Below, in pieces: positions 30,376-39,199 of a DNA stretch of 39,237 nucleotides. A program made the translations under genes and the position numbers. Source of the stretch: an uncultured Lachnospiraceae bacterium (GTDB lineage: Bacteria; Bacillota; Clostridia; Lachnospirales; Lachnospiraceae); NCBI GenBank assembly GCA_900550235.1, contig URRQ01000022.1, positions 1 through 39,237 on the forward strand, in the 5' to 3' direction. Under the pieces are notes generated by a model. That model was not told where the DNA came from and made no database searches. It worked only from the letters and a program-made list of their open reading frames with translations. The stretch's first letter is position 1; each line of letters starts with the position of its first letter.

Positions 30376-31125
30376 ATGTATCAGGTAGGGATAGATATTG
30401 GGTCCAGCGCTGCAAAGGTGGCAGTCATTGAAAATAATCAAGTGGTAAAAACGATTCTTTTGGATACTGGATTTAGTAGTAGAAAAGTAGCAGAGACGAT
30501 TTATTCTATGTTAGAGGAAGATGGAATTACAAAGGAAAACAGTCGCTATGTAGCAACAGGGTACGGGCGTATTTCAGTGCCTTATGCAGACAAAGTCGTG
30601 ACAGAGATTACGTGTCATGGAAAGGGCGCACAGTTCTTGTTTGAAGAAGATGGAACTGTTATTGATATCGGCGGTCAGGATACAAAAGGAATTGTGTTGA
30701 AAAAGGGTAGAGTCATGAAATTCATTATGAATGACAAGTGTTCTGCCGGAACAGGAAAATTCATCGAAGTCATGACCAATAGATTGGGGCTTACACAGGA
30801 TGAGCTTTCAGAATTAGCGAGAAAAGGAAATCCGATTACGATCAGTTCCATGTGTACAGTATTTGCTGAATCTGAGGTCATCAGTTTGATCGGAAAAGGA
30901 ACACCGAGAGAGGATATCGCATATGGGGTAATCGAATCGGTTGTTACAAAGGTTGTTCAGCTTATAGCACAGGTGCCGGGAGAAAGGTATTTCTTAACAG
31001 GAGGGCTTTGTGAAGATTCTTATGTACTTGAACGATTATCCAAGGCGTTGAATGCGCCGGTATCAAGCAAACCTCTCGCACGTTATGCAGGTGCGATTGG
31101 AGCTGCGATTTTGGCAGAAGAATAA
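30376..31125 (+). CDS. ASKHA-family ATPase activator of the double-cubane-cluster protein (YjiL-like)
   Basis: The 249-residue product matches HgdC/BcrA-type activators: phosphate loop 'GIDIGSSAAKVAV' (5-17), 'VIDIGGQDTKGI' (96-107), 'CSAGTGKFIEVM' with Cys122, and 'SSMCTVFAESEVISL' with Cys160. In this family each monomer of a dimer gives these two cysteines to one shared [4Fe-4S] cluster, and ATP drives an electron into the partner. The partner is the divergent gene at 29053-30207. The start is ATG 30376 behind GGAGGGAG; an earlier TTG at 30355 has no such site. The length is normal. Confidence 0.92.
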   Translation: MYQVGIDIGSSAAKVAVIENNQVVKTILLDTGFSSRKVAETIYSMLEEDGITKENSRYVATGYGRISVPYADKVVTEITCHGKGAQFLFEEDGTVIDIGGQDTKGIVLKKGRVMKFIMNDKCSAGTGKFIEVMTNRLGLTQDELSELARKGNPITISSMCTVFAESEVISLIGKGTPREDIAYGVIESVVTKVVQLIAQVPGERYFLTGGLCEDSYVLERLSKALNAPVSSKPLARYAGAIGAAILAEE

Positions 31126-31142
31126 AAGGATAGTGATAGAAA

Positions 31143-31175
31143 AAGGAATGTGCTTCGGCACATTCCTTCTTACTT
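31143..31175. terminator. Bidirectional terminator with TTCG loop
   Basis: An 11-bp stem AAGGAATGTGC / GCACATTCCTT (31143-31168) with a TTCG tetraloop lies between convergent genes. T-rich tails occur on both strands (CTTACTTT, and TTTTTCTATC on the minus strand). Confidence 0.85.
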
Positions 31176-32254
31176 TAGAATTTGCAAATGGTTTCTTCGT
31201 TTAATCTTTTTACAATCTCTACTGCGAGACGAACGGAGTTCTCATAGTCTTCCAATGTGCAGTAGCCGTAATGGCTGTGAATATAACGTACCGGAACACC
31301 AATTACGATAGTCGGAACACCGTGGCGGGAAGCGTGGATATATTTTCCATTTGTTCCACCGCCGCTTCTTACGGATTCTTGAACAGGAATTCCAAGTTCT
31401 TCACCAAGATCCAACGCAAATCTTTGGAATCTTGGATTCGTAATCATGGAGCAGTCAAAGTGACGAAGCATAGGACCTTTTCGCAATGCGGTTTGTATCA
31501 TATAATCCGGTGAAAACGTATCGTCGGCCGGACAGCCTTCAAATACGATGCAGACGTCGGCATCAATATTATAGAGAGCGGCCATAGCGCCTCTGTCACC
31601 GACTTCTTCCTGAACCGTCATCGTTGCTTCCACATCGATGTCAAGAGTTTCATCTTTTAGACGATTTAAAGACTCGATCAAGGCGGCACAGCCAACACGG
31701 CAATCGAACGCCTTTCCCATAAATAAGTCTCTTTTTTCATCATAGGTACATGTTACATCCGGAACAACGGGAGCTGCCATACGAATATGGAAGTTTTGTT
31801 TCAAATCTTCTGCGCTTGTAGCCCCCACATCAATGGCCATATCGGAAAGTGTTCGAACTTTTCCTCTTTCGTTTTCACTTATAAAATGCGGTGGTTTACT
31901 TGTGATTACACCGGAAATGTATTCTCCGTCATCATTTCTGACACGCACTTTGTTGGATGGGAGATTCGCCACCTCTGTTCCGCCAAGTGTAAGAAAATGC
32001 ATCGTCCCGTTTGGCTTGATTGCCTGCACAATATAGCCGACCTCATCACTATGGGCATCCATCCATACTTTTAATTTCCGTCCTTTGTTTGTTTTTAAAT
32101 TCATATAAGTATTTCTTAGAGAGTCGATGGTGACATCACAATAACTTTGCGTTTCTTGTTTTCCAATTTCTGCAACTTCATCCTCAAATCCGGATGCACC
32201 ATTGGCATTACTCAATGCTTTGATGAGAGCAATACTTTCTTCTTTCGTTCTCAT
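31175..32254 (-). CDS. M42-family metallo-aminopeptidase
   Basis: The 359-residue product has all dinuclear-metal motifs of M42 (deblocking/glutamyl aminopeptidase, TET) enzymes: 'MDAHSDEVGY', 'GKAFDCRVGC', 'VQEEVGDRGA' with catalytic Glu, 'FEGCPADDTF' and 'IHSHYGYC'. These are cytoplasmic, usually form tetrahedral dodecamers, and trim peptides from the N-terminus. It starts at 32254 behind AAGGAG. It follows the M55 peptidase gene by 31 bases on the same strand, so both probably act in peptide recycling. Confidence 0.92.
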   Translation of the reverse strand: MRTKEESIALIKALSNANGASGFEDEVAEIGKQETQSYCDVTIDSLRNTYMNLKTNKGRKLKVWMDAHSDEVGYIVQAIKPNGTMHFLTLGGTEVANLPSNKVRVRNDDGEYISGVITSKPPHFISENERGKVRTLSDMAIDVGATSAEDLKQNFHIRMAAPVVPDVTCTYDEKRDLFMGKAFDCRVGCAALIESLNRLKDETLDIDVEATMTVQEEVGDRGAMAALYNIDADVCIVFEGCPADDTFSPDYMIQTALRKGPMLRHFDCSMITNPRFQRFALDLGEELGIPVQESVRSGGGTNGKYIHASRHGVPTIVIGVPVRYIHSHYGYCTLEDYENSVRLAVEIVKRLNEETICKF

Positions 32255-32285
32255 AGTTTTAACTCCTTTCTGTTATCTGTTTTGA

Positions 32286-33083
32286 TTATAAACAGAATTT
32301 CATCATAGTCAATACATCCATGTAGTCATTTGCATGGAAAACCAATGTATTGGCATCCAATCGATTCATACCTGGATAGTAAGATGGTTTGGAAGAATTT
32401 GGATGATCTTTATAACGGATTTCTACGTCAAATGTATCCGGCAAGGTAATGCAGGCATTTGACAAATCTTGTTTTAATGCGTAAGTTACATCTTTTTCAA
32501 TAGAAGCGATTGCTTGAACTGGCGACATACAAACTGCGGCGAAAGAATCCCCTTCTTTTACTGCTGTAGTAATAAGCTTAGGGTGCAATGAAGCATAGGA
32601 TTCACAAAGCTGTTTGTCTCCGGATAAATAAACAGTTGGAACATGATAATATGCAGCGGCATAGCTGAAAATCATGAATTCACTTGCTAAAGTTCCATTG
32701 ATTTTGATGTATTCGATGCGAGGATTCATGGTATGAGCGAGAAAACTTCCGTTCATACCGGCGGCAGAATGATAGCCGACAAAAAGAGCGGCATCAAAAG
32801 AGTCGTCCAGTCCTTCAACCATTGCAAGAGGAGCTTCGCTCCAACGTCTGCGCAGGTACACATTTGGAGGCATCTGGTACACATCGATGTTGTTTCCAAG
32901 ATTATGCGCGTCTTTTACATAAATTTGATCGGCTCCGGCTTCAAAAGCTCCGCGACAAGCTGCAAGAACTTCTTGCGTCATCTGATTTGCCGCTTCTGCA
33001 TATCCTGGTTTTCCTGGGCTGCATTCATCCCATAATGCTGTAGAAGCAATTCCTTCAATATCTGCACTAATAAATACTTTCAT
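32286..33083 (-). CDS. M55-family D-aminopeptidase (DppA-like)
   Basis: The 265-residue product shows the M55 metal site at the start, 'ISADIEGIAS' (S-x-D-x-E-G), then 'YVKDAHN', 'FVGYHSAAG' and 'LAHTMNP'. Family members are zinc-dependent D-aminopeptidases that act on D-Ala peptides, as in cell-wall peptide turnover. AAGGAG lies before the ATG at 33083. It is first of a two-gene leftward operon with the M42 peptidase. Confidence 0.92.
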   Translation of the reverse strand: MKVFISADIEGIASTALWDECSPGKPGYAEAANQMTQEVLAACRGAFEAGADQIYVKDAHNLGNNIDVYQMPPNVYLRRRWSEAPLAMVEGLDDSFDAALFVGYHSAAGMNGSFLAHTMNPRIEYIKINGTLASEFMIFSYAAAYYHVPTVYLSGDKQLCESYASLHPKLITTAVKEGDSFAAVCMSPVQAIASIEKDVTYALKQDLSNACITLPDTFDVEIRYKDHPNSSKPSYYPGMNRLDANTLVFHANDYMDVLTMMKFCL

Positions 33084-33126
33084 AACGTCTCCTTTTTGCT
33101 CTATGAGCGAGTGATTATTTAGTATA

Positions 33127-33135
33127 AGTATAGCA
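33127..33135 (-). promoter_or_regulatory. Extended -10 promoter of the M55-M42 operon
   Basis: On the minus strand TGC-TATACT (33135-33127) is an extended -10 box, 44 bases upstream of the M55 start. It is identical to the one before the nitrogenase-like operon at 24925. The -35 is weak. Confidence 0.5.
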
Positions 33136-33233
33136 TAGAATGAGTTTTCATAAAGAGCATAATATGATAAAATATATCAAAGCATATTTTCTGCTGAAAA
33201 TCAGTCTGGAAAAGCTATTTCAAGAATTTGATA

Positions 33234-33284
33234 TATAATCTGAACAAAACGGGGTAGATCGTTCGTTATATGGCGAGGCTACCC
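33234..33284 (+). promoter_or_regulatory. -10 box and leader hairpin before the amidohydrolase gene
   Basis: TATAAT at 33234-33239 is a good -10 with no clear -35. Directly downstream GGGTAG (33252-33257) pairs with CTACCC (33279-33284) around a 21-base loop that has a short inner pairing TCG/CGA. The hairpin ends about 8 bases before AAAGGAG, so it could influence translation. I cannot match it to a known riboswitch. Confidence 0.4.
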
Positions 33285-33308
33285 TGATTCAATGAAAGGA
33301 GATCGATT

Positions 33309-34922
33309 ATGAAGACATTTTATGTAAACGGAAGAATCCTTACAATGGAAGAGAATGCTTTGTATGCCGAGGCTGTCTGCGTGGAAGATGGGCGCATAAA
33401 AGCAGTGGGTACAGAGAAAGAGATTTTGAAATTAAAAAAAGAAGAAGATGAAATCGTAGATTTGGAAGGTAAGACAATGCTTCCGGGTTTTATCGACGGA
33501 CATTCTCATTTTGCGGGAACAGCGAACTCTATGACGCAATGTGACCTTACGAATTGTACAAGCTTTCAGGAGATTGTAGATGCAATGAAAGCCTTTAAAG
33601 AAAAAAGAGGACTTTCTGACGATGCGTGGATCGTAGGCTGTAATTATGACCACAATTTTCTTCAGGAGGAAAGACATCCGGACAGATTTACATTGGACAA
33701 AATCAGTGAGACGAATCCGGTGTTGCTGATTCACGCATCTTCCCATATGGGAGTCACAAATAGTCAAGGGCTAAAACTGCAAGGTATTGATGAGAAGGCA
33801 GAAGATCGACCGGACGGACGATACGGAAGAGTGGAGGGAACTGAGATTCCGAATGGATACATGGAAGAAAAAGTATTTTTAGAGTTTCAATCCAAACTGC
33901 CGATGACGTCTTTGGAAGAATTGATGCATCTCATGGTAGAAGCGCAGAATTTATATGCAAGCTACGGAATTACGACGGTACAAGATGGAATGGTGGCAAA
34001 ACCGTTGTTTCAACTGTTGAAAGCAGCGTCAGATATGGGGATATTGAAGCTGGATATTGTCGGTTATGTGGATATCATGACGGCAACCGACTTGATGGAA
34101 AAGACAAATCCATATGTGGGGAAATATGAGAAGCATTTGAAGCTTGGCGGGTATAAAGTATTTCTAGATGGTTCACCACAGGGGAAAACTGCGTGGATGT
34201 TAGAACCATATGAAGGAGAAACCGAGTATCGTGGTTACCCGATTCACAGCGATGAAACATTAAGAGGGTACATAGAAACTGCTCTTAATGAGGGACAGCA
34301 GCTGTTGGCGCATTGTAATGGAGATGCGGCTGCAGAACAGTACATTTCTCAGTTTGAGCAGGCATTAGGGGCTAGAACGGAGAAAGAAAGCTATCGTCCG
34401 GTGATGGTGCATGCGCAGCTTGTAAGAAAGGAACAGCTGGAGCGAATGAAAGCTTTGGGAATGATGCCGAGCTTCTTCATCGCTCACACGTATTATTGGG
34501 GAGATATACATCGAAAGAATTTTGGATGGGATCGTGCAAGCCAGATTTCACCGGCAAAGGATGCGTTAGATTGTGGATTGAAATTCACTTTCCATCAGGA
34601 TAGTCCGGTCGTGCCACCGGATATGATGCGTACCGTTTCCTGTGCAGTGAACCGTATAACAAAAACAGGACAGATTTTAGGGGAAGCGGAAAGAATTTCG
34701 GTGTTAGAGGCGTTGAAAGCGATTACCGTATATGGCGCTTATCAGTATCACGAAGAAGGAATGAAAGGAACGATTGCAGTTGGAAAATATGCGGATTTTG
34801 TCGTGCTGGATGAAAATCCGTTAGAAGCAGAAAAAGAGAGTCTCGCGGATATCAAGGTTCTTCTAACGATCAAAGAAAATCAAGTTATATATCGAAGGGG
34901 AGAAGAACATGAATCAGCGTAA
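33309..34922 (+). CDS. Amidohydrolase, YtcJ-like
   Basis: The 537-residue metal-dependent hydrolase has the N-terminal composite sandwich ('YVNGRILTMEENALYAEAV'), metal-binding 'GFIDGHSHF', central 'IHASSHMGV', 'LLAHCNGDAAAEQYI', 'MVHAQLV', and late 'FHQDSPVVPPDMM' with the catalytic Asp. It closes with 'GKYADFVVLDENPLE', standard for the superfamily. YtcJ-type members hydrolyse N-acyl or amide bonds of poorly known substrates, probably in the cytoplasm. GAAAGGAG precedes the ATG. It overlaps the next gene, an exporter, by 14 bases; with the divergent peptidases it suggests breakdown of acylated amino acids or peptides. Confidence 0.9.
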   Translation: MKTFYVNGRILTMEENALYAEAVCVEDGRIKAVGTEKEILKLKKEEDEIVDLEGKTMLPGFIDGHSHFAGTANSMTQCDLTNCTSFQEIVDAMKAFKEKRGLSDDAWIVGCNYDHNFLQEERHPDRFTLDKISETNPVLLIHASSHMGVTNSQGLKLQGIDEKAEDRPDGRYGRVEGTEIPNGYMEEKVFLEFQSKLPMTSLEELMHLMVEAQNLYASYGITTVQDGMVAKPLFQLLKAASDMGILKLDIVGYVDIMTATDLMEKTNPYVGKYEKHLKLGGYKVFLDGSPQGKTAWMLEPYEGETEYRGYPIHSDETLRGYIETALNEGQQLLAHCNGDAAAEQYISQFEQALGARTEKESYRPVMVHAQLVRKEQLERMKALGMMPSFFIAHTYYWGDIHRKNFGWDRASQISPAKDALDCGLKFTFHQDSPVVPPDMMRTVSCAVNRITKTGQILGEAERISVLEALKAITVYGAYQYHEEGMKGTIAVGKYADFVVLDENPLEAEKESLADIKVLLTIKENQVIYRRGEEHESA

Positions 34923-35799
34923 AAAAGGTATTATATTAGCGGTTATTACGGCAGTAATGTGGGGGATCATGGGGATATTTGTTCGTGATCTTACCCGGTT
35001 TCAATTTTCCAATATCGAGATATCATTTTTTCGCTGCGCGCTTGCCGGAGCAGCGTATTTTGTATTTTTATTGATAACGAAACCGAAAGCGTTAAAGATT
35101 GATTTGAAAGGACTGATTATTTGTATTTTATATGGGGCAGTTGCTTATAGCATCAGTTTTGTGAGCTATAGCGTGGCGGTTTCAAGAATTCCGGTCGGAG
35201 TTGCGACTGTCTTAATGTTCATGAGTCCGATTTGGGTAGCAATTCTTGGAATATTTATGTTCCGGGAAAAACTGGCAAAAAGTAAAATTATTACGATTGC
35301 GATCTGTTTTTTCGGTGCGGTTCTCGTAGCGAATCTAATCGGAGCAGGGGACATCCGGTTAGATGGAATCGGTATCCTTGCGGGGATTATCAATGGAATC
35401 GGAGTGGCGCTTCAAATCCTGTTACCAAAATTCTTTGCCAAAGATTATGACAGAGATACCCTCCTTGTATATGGATTTTTAGGCGCTGCCTTCGTACTTG
35501 CATTTGGCATGGACTTTTCTTCGGTGGCTATGCACATAGGAAATACGCCAATTTCAAATTTGTTCTGGGACTTATTTGGAATCGGAATCCTATGTACGAT
35601 GGTTGCAAATGTAGCCTGCGTAAAGTCTACGCAATATGTAGAAGCGACAACGACGAGCATTCTGTCTGCTTTAGAAGTTGTGGTGGGAACAATCGTGGGA
35701 TTTCTCGTATTCCAGGAGCATTTGACATTTTTACAGATGGTCGGTGCAGTCATTATCGTAGTTGGAGCGATCGGCTCGGAGATCAGAAAAGAATCTTAA
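34909..35799 (+). CDS. EamA/DMT-family transporter
   Basis: The 296-residue membrane protein has ten predicted helices in two EamA repeats: the first starts 'IILAVITAVMWGIMGIFVRD', with 'PVGVATVLMFMSPIWVAI' at its end, and the second has 'ATTTSILSALEVVVGTIVGF'. DMT proteins mostly export amino acids or other small metabolites. It is translationally coupled to the amidohydrolase, so it may export a product of that reaction. Confidence 0.9.
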   Translation: MNQRKKGIILAVITAVMWGIMGIFVRDLTRFQFSNIEISFFRCALAGAAYFVFLLITKPKALKIDLKGLIICILYGAVAYSISFVSYSVAVSRIPVGVATVLMFMSPIWVAILGIFMFREKLAKSKIITIAICFFGAVLVANLIGAGDIRLDGIGILAGIINGIGVALQILLPKFFAKDYDRDTLLVYGFLGAAFVLAFGMDFSSVAMHIGNTPISNLFWDLFGIGILCTMVANVACVKSTQYVEATTTSILSALEVVVGTIVGFLVFQEHLTFLQMVGAVIIVVGAIGSEIRKES

Positions 35800-35853
35800 C
35801 CGTTTTTTAACCAATGATATGATAAAATATAAACAATCTTAAAGGAGAGAGTC

Positions 35854-36912
35854 ATGAAGAAACAAAATACTTTCAAAAATATTGGAATTACAGTCGGAAT
35901 TCTTGCAGTAGCATTATTATGTAGCTTTACATTGCAGGAATTACATGTGGAAAAACATAGTATGACAACTTTTGTGTTTGCGGTATTTTTGATCTCTCTT
36001 TTAACAGATGGTTATATTTACGGTGTAATCTCTGCCATATTGGGAGTGCTGGCTGTAAATTATGCATTTACGTTTCCGTATTTTCAATGGGATTTTATTA
36101 CGACATCTAATTTAATCTCTGCGGTGATCATGGTGATTATCGCTATTTTAACGGGAACGTTGACGACAAAACTAAAAGAACATGAAGCAATGAAGGCAGA
36201 GAGTGAGAAGGAAAGAATGCGTGCGAATCTTTTGCGTGCAATTTCTCACGATCTTAGGACTCCGCTTACGACAATCTATGGAGCAAGCTCAACATTGCGG
36301 GAAAAGAGGGAAAGTCTTACGACAGAACAGGAGGATCGCATTTTAAAAAGCATTCAGGAAGATGCAAAGTGGCTGACGAGAATGGTAGAGAATCTTCTTT
36401 CCATTACGAAGATAGACGATGGAAGAGTGAAGATTATCAAGGTTCCGATCGTGCTGGATGAACTGATGGATTCTGTGATGAGAAAGTTTCATGCAGGGTA
36501 TCCGGAGCAGGAAGTAAACTTAGATATTCCGGACGAAATTCTTGTGATTCCTATGGATGCAATTTTAATAGAGCAAGTGCTTGTTAATCTGCTGGAAAAT
36601 GCGGTGCTTCATGCAGACGGTATGACAAAGCTTACGTTGCGTGTATTCACGATTGGAGATCAGGCAGTCTTTGAGGTAGAAGACGATGGATGCGGAATAA
36701 AAAAAGAACGCTTACATCACATTTTTACAGGTTGTTATGATGCCTTGGAAGAAAGTTCAGATACACAAAAGAGAAATGCGGGGATAGGGCTTCCTGTTTG
36801 TGCAACCATTATCAAAGCACATGGCGGAGAAATTCGTGCAGAGAACAGACGAGATGGTGGTGCAGTGTTCCGCTTTAGTCTTGCAAAGGAGGATGAGATT
36901 GCAGATGAATAA
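35854..36912 (+). CDS. KdpD-type sensor histidine kinase lacking the N-terminal KdpD domain
   Basis: The 352-residue kinase begins directly with the four-helix DUF4118 membrane domain of KdpD (about 10-105). It then has a dimerisation helix with phospho-acceptor His132 ('RAISHDLRTPLTTIYG') and a HATPase domain ('NLLENAVLHADG', 'DDGCGI', 'AGIGLPVC'). The roughly 370-residue cytoplasmic KdpD and Usp-like input domains of the full protein are absent; the start has its own AAAGGAGAG and a likely promoter in the 54-base gap, so this is the native form. It should phosphorylate the regulator next door, overlapping by 8 bases. There is no kdpABC here. Confidence 0.88.
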   Translation: MKKQNTFKNIGITVGILAVALLCSFTLQELHVEKHSMTTFVFAVFLISLLTDGYIYGVISAILGVLAVNYAFTFPYFQWDFITTSNLISAVIMVIIAILTGTLTTKLKEHEAMKAESEKERMRANLLRAISHDLRTPLTTIYGASSTLREKRESLTTEQEDRILKSIQEDAKWLTRMVENLLSITKIDDGRVKIIKVPIVLDELMDSVMRKFHAGYPEQEVNLDIPDEILVIPMDAILIEQVLVNLLENAVLHADGMTKLTLRVFTIGDQAVFEVEDDGCGIKKERLHHIFTGCYDALEESSDTQKRNAGIGLPVCATIIKAHGGEIRAENRRDGGAVFRFSLAKEDEIADE

Positions 36913-37618
36913 CAAATACAAGATTTTACTTGTGGAAGATGAAGAGAATATTCGAACTGTAATCGCAGCTCTTTTGGAGACTTCGGATTATCAAGTGATT
37001 CAGGCGGAAACATGCAGTATGGCAAAAGCAATGTTTTCTTCTTATCAGCCGGATGTAGTCGTGTTGGACTTAGGACTTCCGGATGCAGACGGTATGAAGT
37101 TCTTGGAATTTGTCCGAGAAGAGGAACAATCATTGACACCGGTTATCGTATTGTCGGCGAGGATGACTGACGATGACAAGGTAGAGGCACTGGATGCAGG
37201 CGCTAACGACTATGTGACAAAACCTTTCAGTTCCGCAGAGTTTTTGGCAAGAATCCGAATGACGCTTCGTAACTACCGACATAGTTCTGATGAGGGAAGA
37301 TTGCCGGGAGGAAAATTTCATCTCAAAGATCTGACGATCGATTATGACGGCAGGCAAGTGTACATCGGAGAAGAAGAGATTCATTTGTCTCAGACAGAAT
37401 ATAACATTGTAGCATTGCTTTCCGAGCATTGTGGGAAAATGATGACATATGCGGCGATCATCAAAGAGGTATGGGGATATTCCAATGAAGGAAGTACCAA
37501 AAAGCTTCAGGTTAATATGGCAAATATAAGAAGAAAATTCGGGGTAAAACCCGGAGAAAGCTGGTATATCACCAATGAATTAGGTGTTGGATATCGTATG
37601 AATGATTCACGAGAATAA
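36905..37618 (+). CDS. KdpE-type response regulator (OmpR/PhoB class)
   Basis: The 237-residue regulator has a receiver domain (phospho-Asp55 in 'VVVLDLGLPDADG', 'VTKPF' lysine, acidic pair in 'LVEDEEN') and a C-terminal winged-helix DNA-binding domain ('LSQTEYNIVALLSEHCGKMM' to 'LGVGYRM'). It is the partner of the kinase just upstream. The start is taken at ATG 36905; AAGGAGG at 36887-36892 is rather far, and ATG 36893 or TTG 36899 in the same frame are alternatives that add only a few residues. Likely targets include the symporter gene downstream. Confidence 0.9.
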   Translation: MNNKYKILLVEDEENIRTVIAALLETSDYQVIQAETCSMAKAMFSSYQPDVVVLDLGLPDADGMKFLEFVREEEQSLTPVIVLSARMTDDDKVEALDAGANDYVTKPFSSAEFLARIRMTLRNYRHSSDEGRLPGGKFHLKDLTIDYDGRQVYIGEEEIHLSQTEYNIVALLSEHCGKMMTYAAIIKEVWGYSNEGSTKKLQVNMANIRRKFGVKPGESWYITNELGVGYRMNDSRE

Positions 37619-37634
37619 CAACTTCGGTTGTTAT
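37615..37634 (+). other. TTCG-loop hairpin between regulator and symporter genes
   Basis: ATAACAAC and GTTGTTAT form a perfect 8-bp stem with loop TTCG, overlapping the regulator stop codon. There is no T-run, so read-through is expected. It could stabilise one cistron or mark a processing site. Confidence 0.5.
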
Positions 37635-37657
37635 GATATAGAAGAGGAGGGATTTCT

Positions 37658-39049
37658 ATGTTAGAAACAATTCAAACGATTGTGCAGACAATCAACACGT
37701 ACTTATCAGATTATATTCTGATATTTCTGTTACTTGGTGTAGGTATTTGGTATACGATCAAAACAGGATTTGTACAACGTTACTTAGGGGCCGGTCTTAA
37801 GAAGATCTTTGGAGATTTGAACTTCAAAGGTGGAGATCACGGCGGCGGGATGAGTTCCTTCCAAGCGGTTGCAACAGCCATTGCAGCACAGGTAGGAACC
37901 GGTAATATCGTAGGTTCCGCAGGTGCGATCTTAGTCGGAGGTCCGGGCGCAATCTTTTGGATGTGGGTCATTGCTTTCTTCGGTATGGCAACGATCTATG
38001 CAGAAGCAACATTGGCACAAAAAACACGTGTCGTAGACAAAGACGGCAATATTCAAGGTGGTCCGGTTTACTATATCACCACAGCATTCAAAGGTGGTTT
38101 AGGTAAATTCTTGGCAGGATTCTTTGCGATTGCGATCATTCTCGCACTCGGATGCTTTGGATGTATGGTACAGTCTAACTCCATCGGTTCTACGATCGAG
38201 ACAGCATTTGGCGTTCCTTCATGGATCGTCGGAATCATTCTTGTAGTGATCTGTGGATTTATTTTCATGGGCGGCGTATCACGTCTTGCCTCTGTTACAG
38301 AGAAACTTGTTCCGATTATGGCATCTATTTTCTTGTTAGGCGGTTTGCTTGTATTGATTATGCGAATCAAATATGTGCCGGAAACATTTGCTATGATCTT
38401 CAAGTATGCGTTTGCACCACAAGCGATCATTGGCGGTGGTCTTGGAACTGCATTGAAGATCGCAATTGCACAGGGTGCAAAACGAGGATTATTCTCCAAT
38501 GAAGCAGGTATGGGTTCTACACCTCATGCTCACGCACTTGCACAGGTAAAATGTCCTCACGAACAAGGAACAGTTGCAATGGCAGGCGTATTTATTGATA
38601 CATTCGTAGTGTTAACACTAAATGCACTTGTAATCATCTCTACACTTTATACATCAGACGGACCGTTAGCAAATGGTTATGTCGGAAGCGTAGTAGATAC
38701 ATTGAATAATACAAACCTTGCACAGACAGCGTTTGGCGTTGCCTTTGGTGACAAATTAGGAAATATGTTCGTGGCAGTATGCTTATTCTTCTTCGCATTT
38801 TCTACGATTCTTGGCTGGAATCTGTTTGCAAAGATTAACATTACATACTTATTTGGACCAAAAGCAAAAGTACCATTCTGTATCGTTGCTTTGGTATTTA
38901 TTTTCCTTGGAACGATGGCATCCAACACATTGGTTTGGGATCTTTCCGATATGTTTAACCAGTTAATGGTAATCCCGAATGCCATTGCCCTGTTTGCTTT
39001 GACGGGAGTTGTAGTAGAGAGTCTGAAAAAAGACACAGGCAAAAAATAG
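37658..39049 (+). CDS. AGCS-family alanine/glycine:sodium symporter
   Basis: The 463-residue membrane protein has about eleven helices and the family signature 'GGPGAIFWMWVIAFFGMATI' followed by 'YAEATLAQKTR', plus 'AIAAQVGTGNIVGSAGAI' and 'RGLFSNEAGMGSTPHAHAL' in the substrate and sodium path. It imports alanine, glycine or a related small amino acid with sodium. GGAGG lies 7 bases before the ATG. It is 39 bases after the response regulator and may be transcribed with the two-component genes. A strong terminator follows. Confidence 0.93.
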   Translation: MLETIQTIVQTINTYLSDYILIFLLLGVGIWYTIKTGFVQRYLGAGLKKIFGDLNFKGGDHGGGMSSFQAVATAIAAQVGTGNIVGSAGAILVGGPGAIFWMWVIAFFGMATIYAEATLAQKTRVVDKDGNIQGGPVYYITTAFKGGLGKFLAGFFAIAIILALGCFGCMVQSNSIGSTIETAFGVPSWIVGIILVVICGFIFMGGVSRLASVTEKLVPIMASIFLLGGLLVLIMRIKYVPETFAMIFKYAFAPQAIIGGGLGTALKIAIAQGAKRGLFSNEAGMGSTPHAHALAQVKCPHEQGTVAMAGVFIDTFVVLTLNALVIISTLYTSDGPLANGYVGSVVDTLNNTNLAQTAFGVAFGDKLGNMFVAVCLFFFAFSTILGWNLFAKINITYLFGPKAKVPFCIVALVFIFLGTMASNTLVWDLSDMFNQLMVIPNAIALFALTGVVVESLKKDTGKK

Positions 39050-39088
39050 AAAAACTTAATATCATTGAATCTTATGTGACATCAACCA

Positions 39089-39140
39089 CAGGCGGACAAA
39101 AGTATCTAACAAATTCCTTTGTCCGTCTGTTTTTTACTTT
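39089..39140 (+). terminator. Terminator after the AGCS gene
   Basis: A 12-bp stem (39089-39100 with 39118-39129, one G-T pair) is followed by TTTTTTACTTTAT. It is a standard intrinsic terminator. Confidence 0.85.
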
Positions 39141-39145
39141 ATAGG

Positions 39146-39169
39146 AAAGTTCGACTTTCGTCGAACTTT
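39146..39169. other. Second hairpin downstream of the AGCS terminator
   Basis: AAAGTTCGA and TCGAACTTT form a 9-bp stem with a 6-base loop. The T-rich tail is short. It may back up one of the flanking terminators. Confidence 0.5.
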
Positions 39170-39174
39170 TGAAT

Positions 39175-39199
39175 GAAAATAGCCCGCACAAAGGCGGGC
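39175..39199 (-). terminator. Terminator for a leftward gene beyond the right edge
   Basis: GCCCGC (39182-39187) and GCGGGC (39194-39199) form a GC-rich stem. On the minus strand it is followed by TATTTTCATTC, so it most likely ends a gene that enters from the right. No recognisable coding end is visible in 39200-39237. Confidence 0.55.

Noticed and set aside
33252..33284. The GGGTAG/CTACCC hairpin as a known riboswitch
   Set aside because: Too small and without conserved cores of the riboswitch classes I know; kept only as a leader hairpin.
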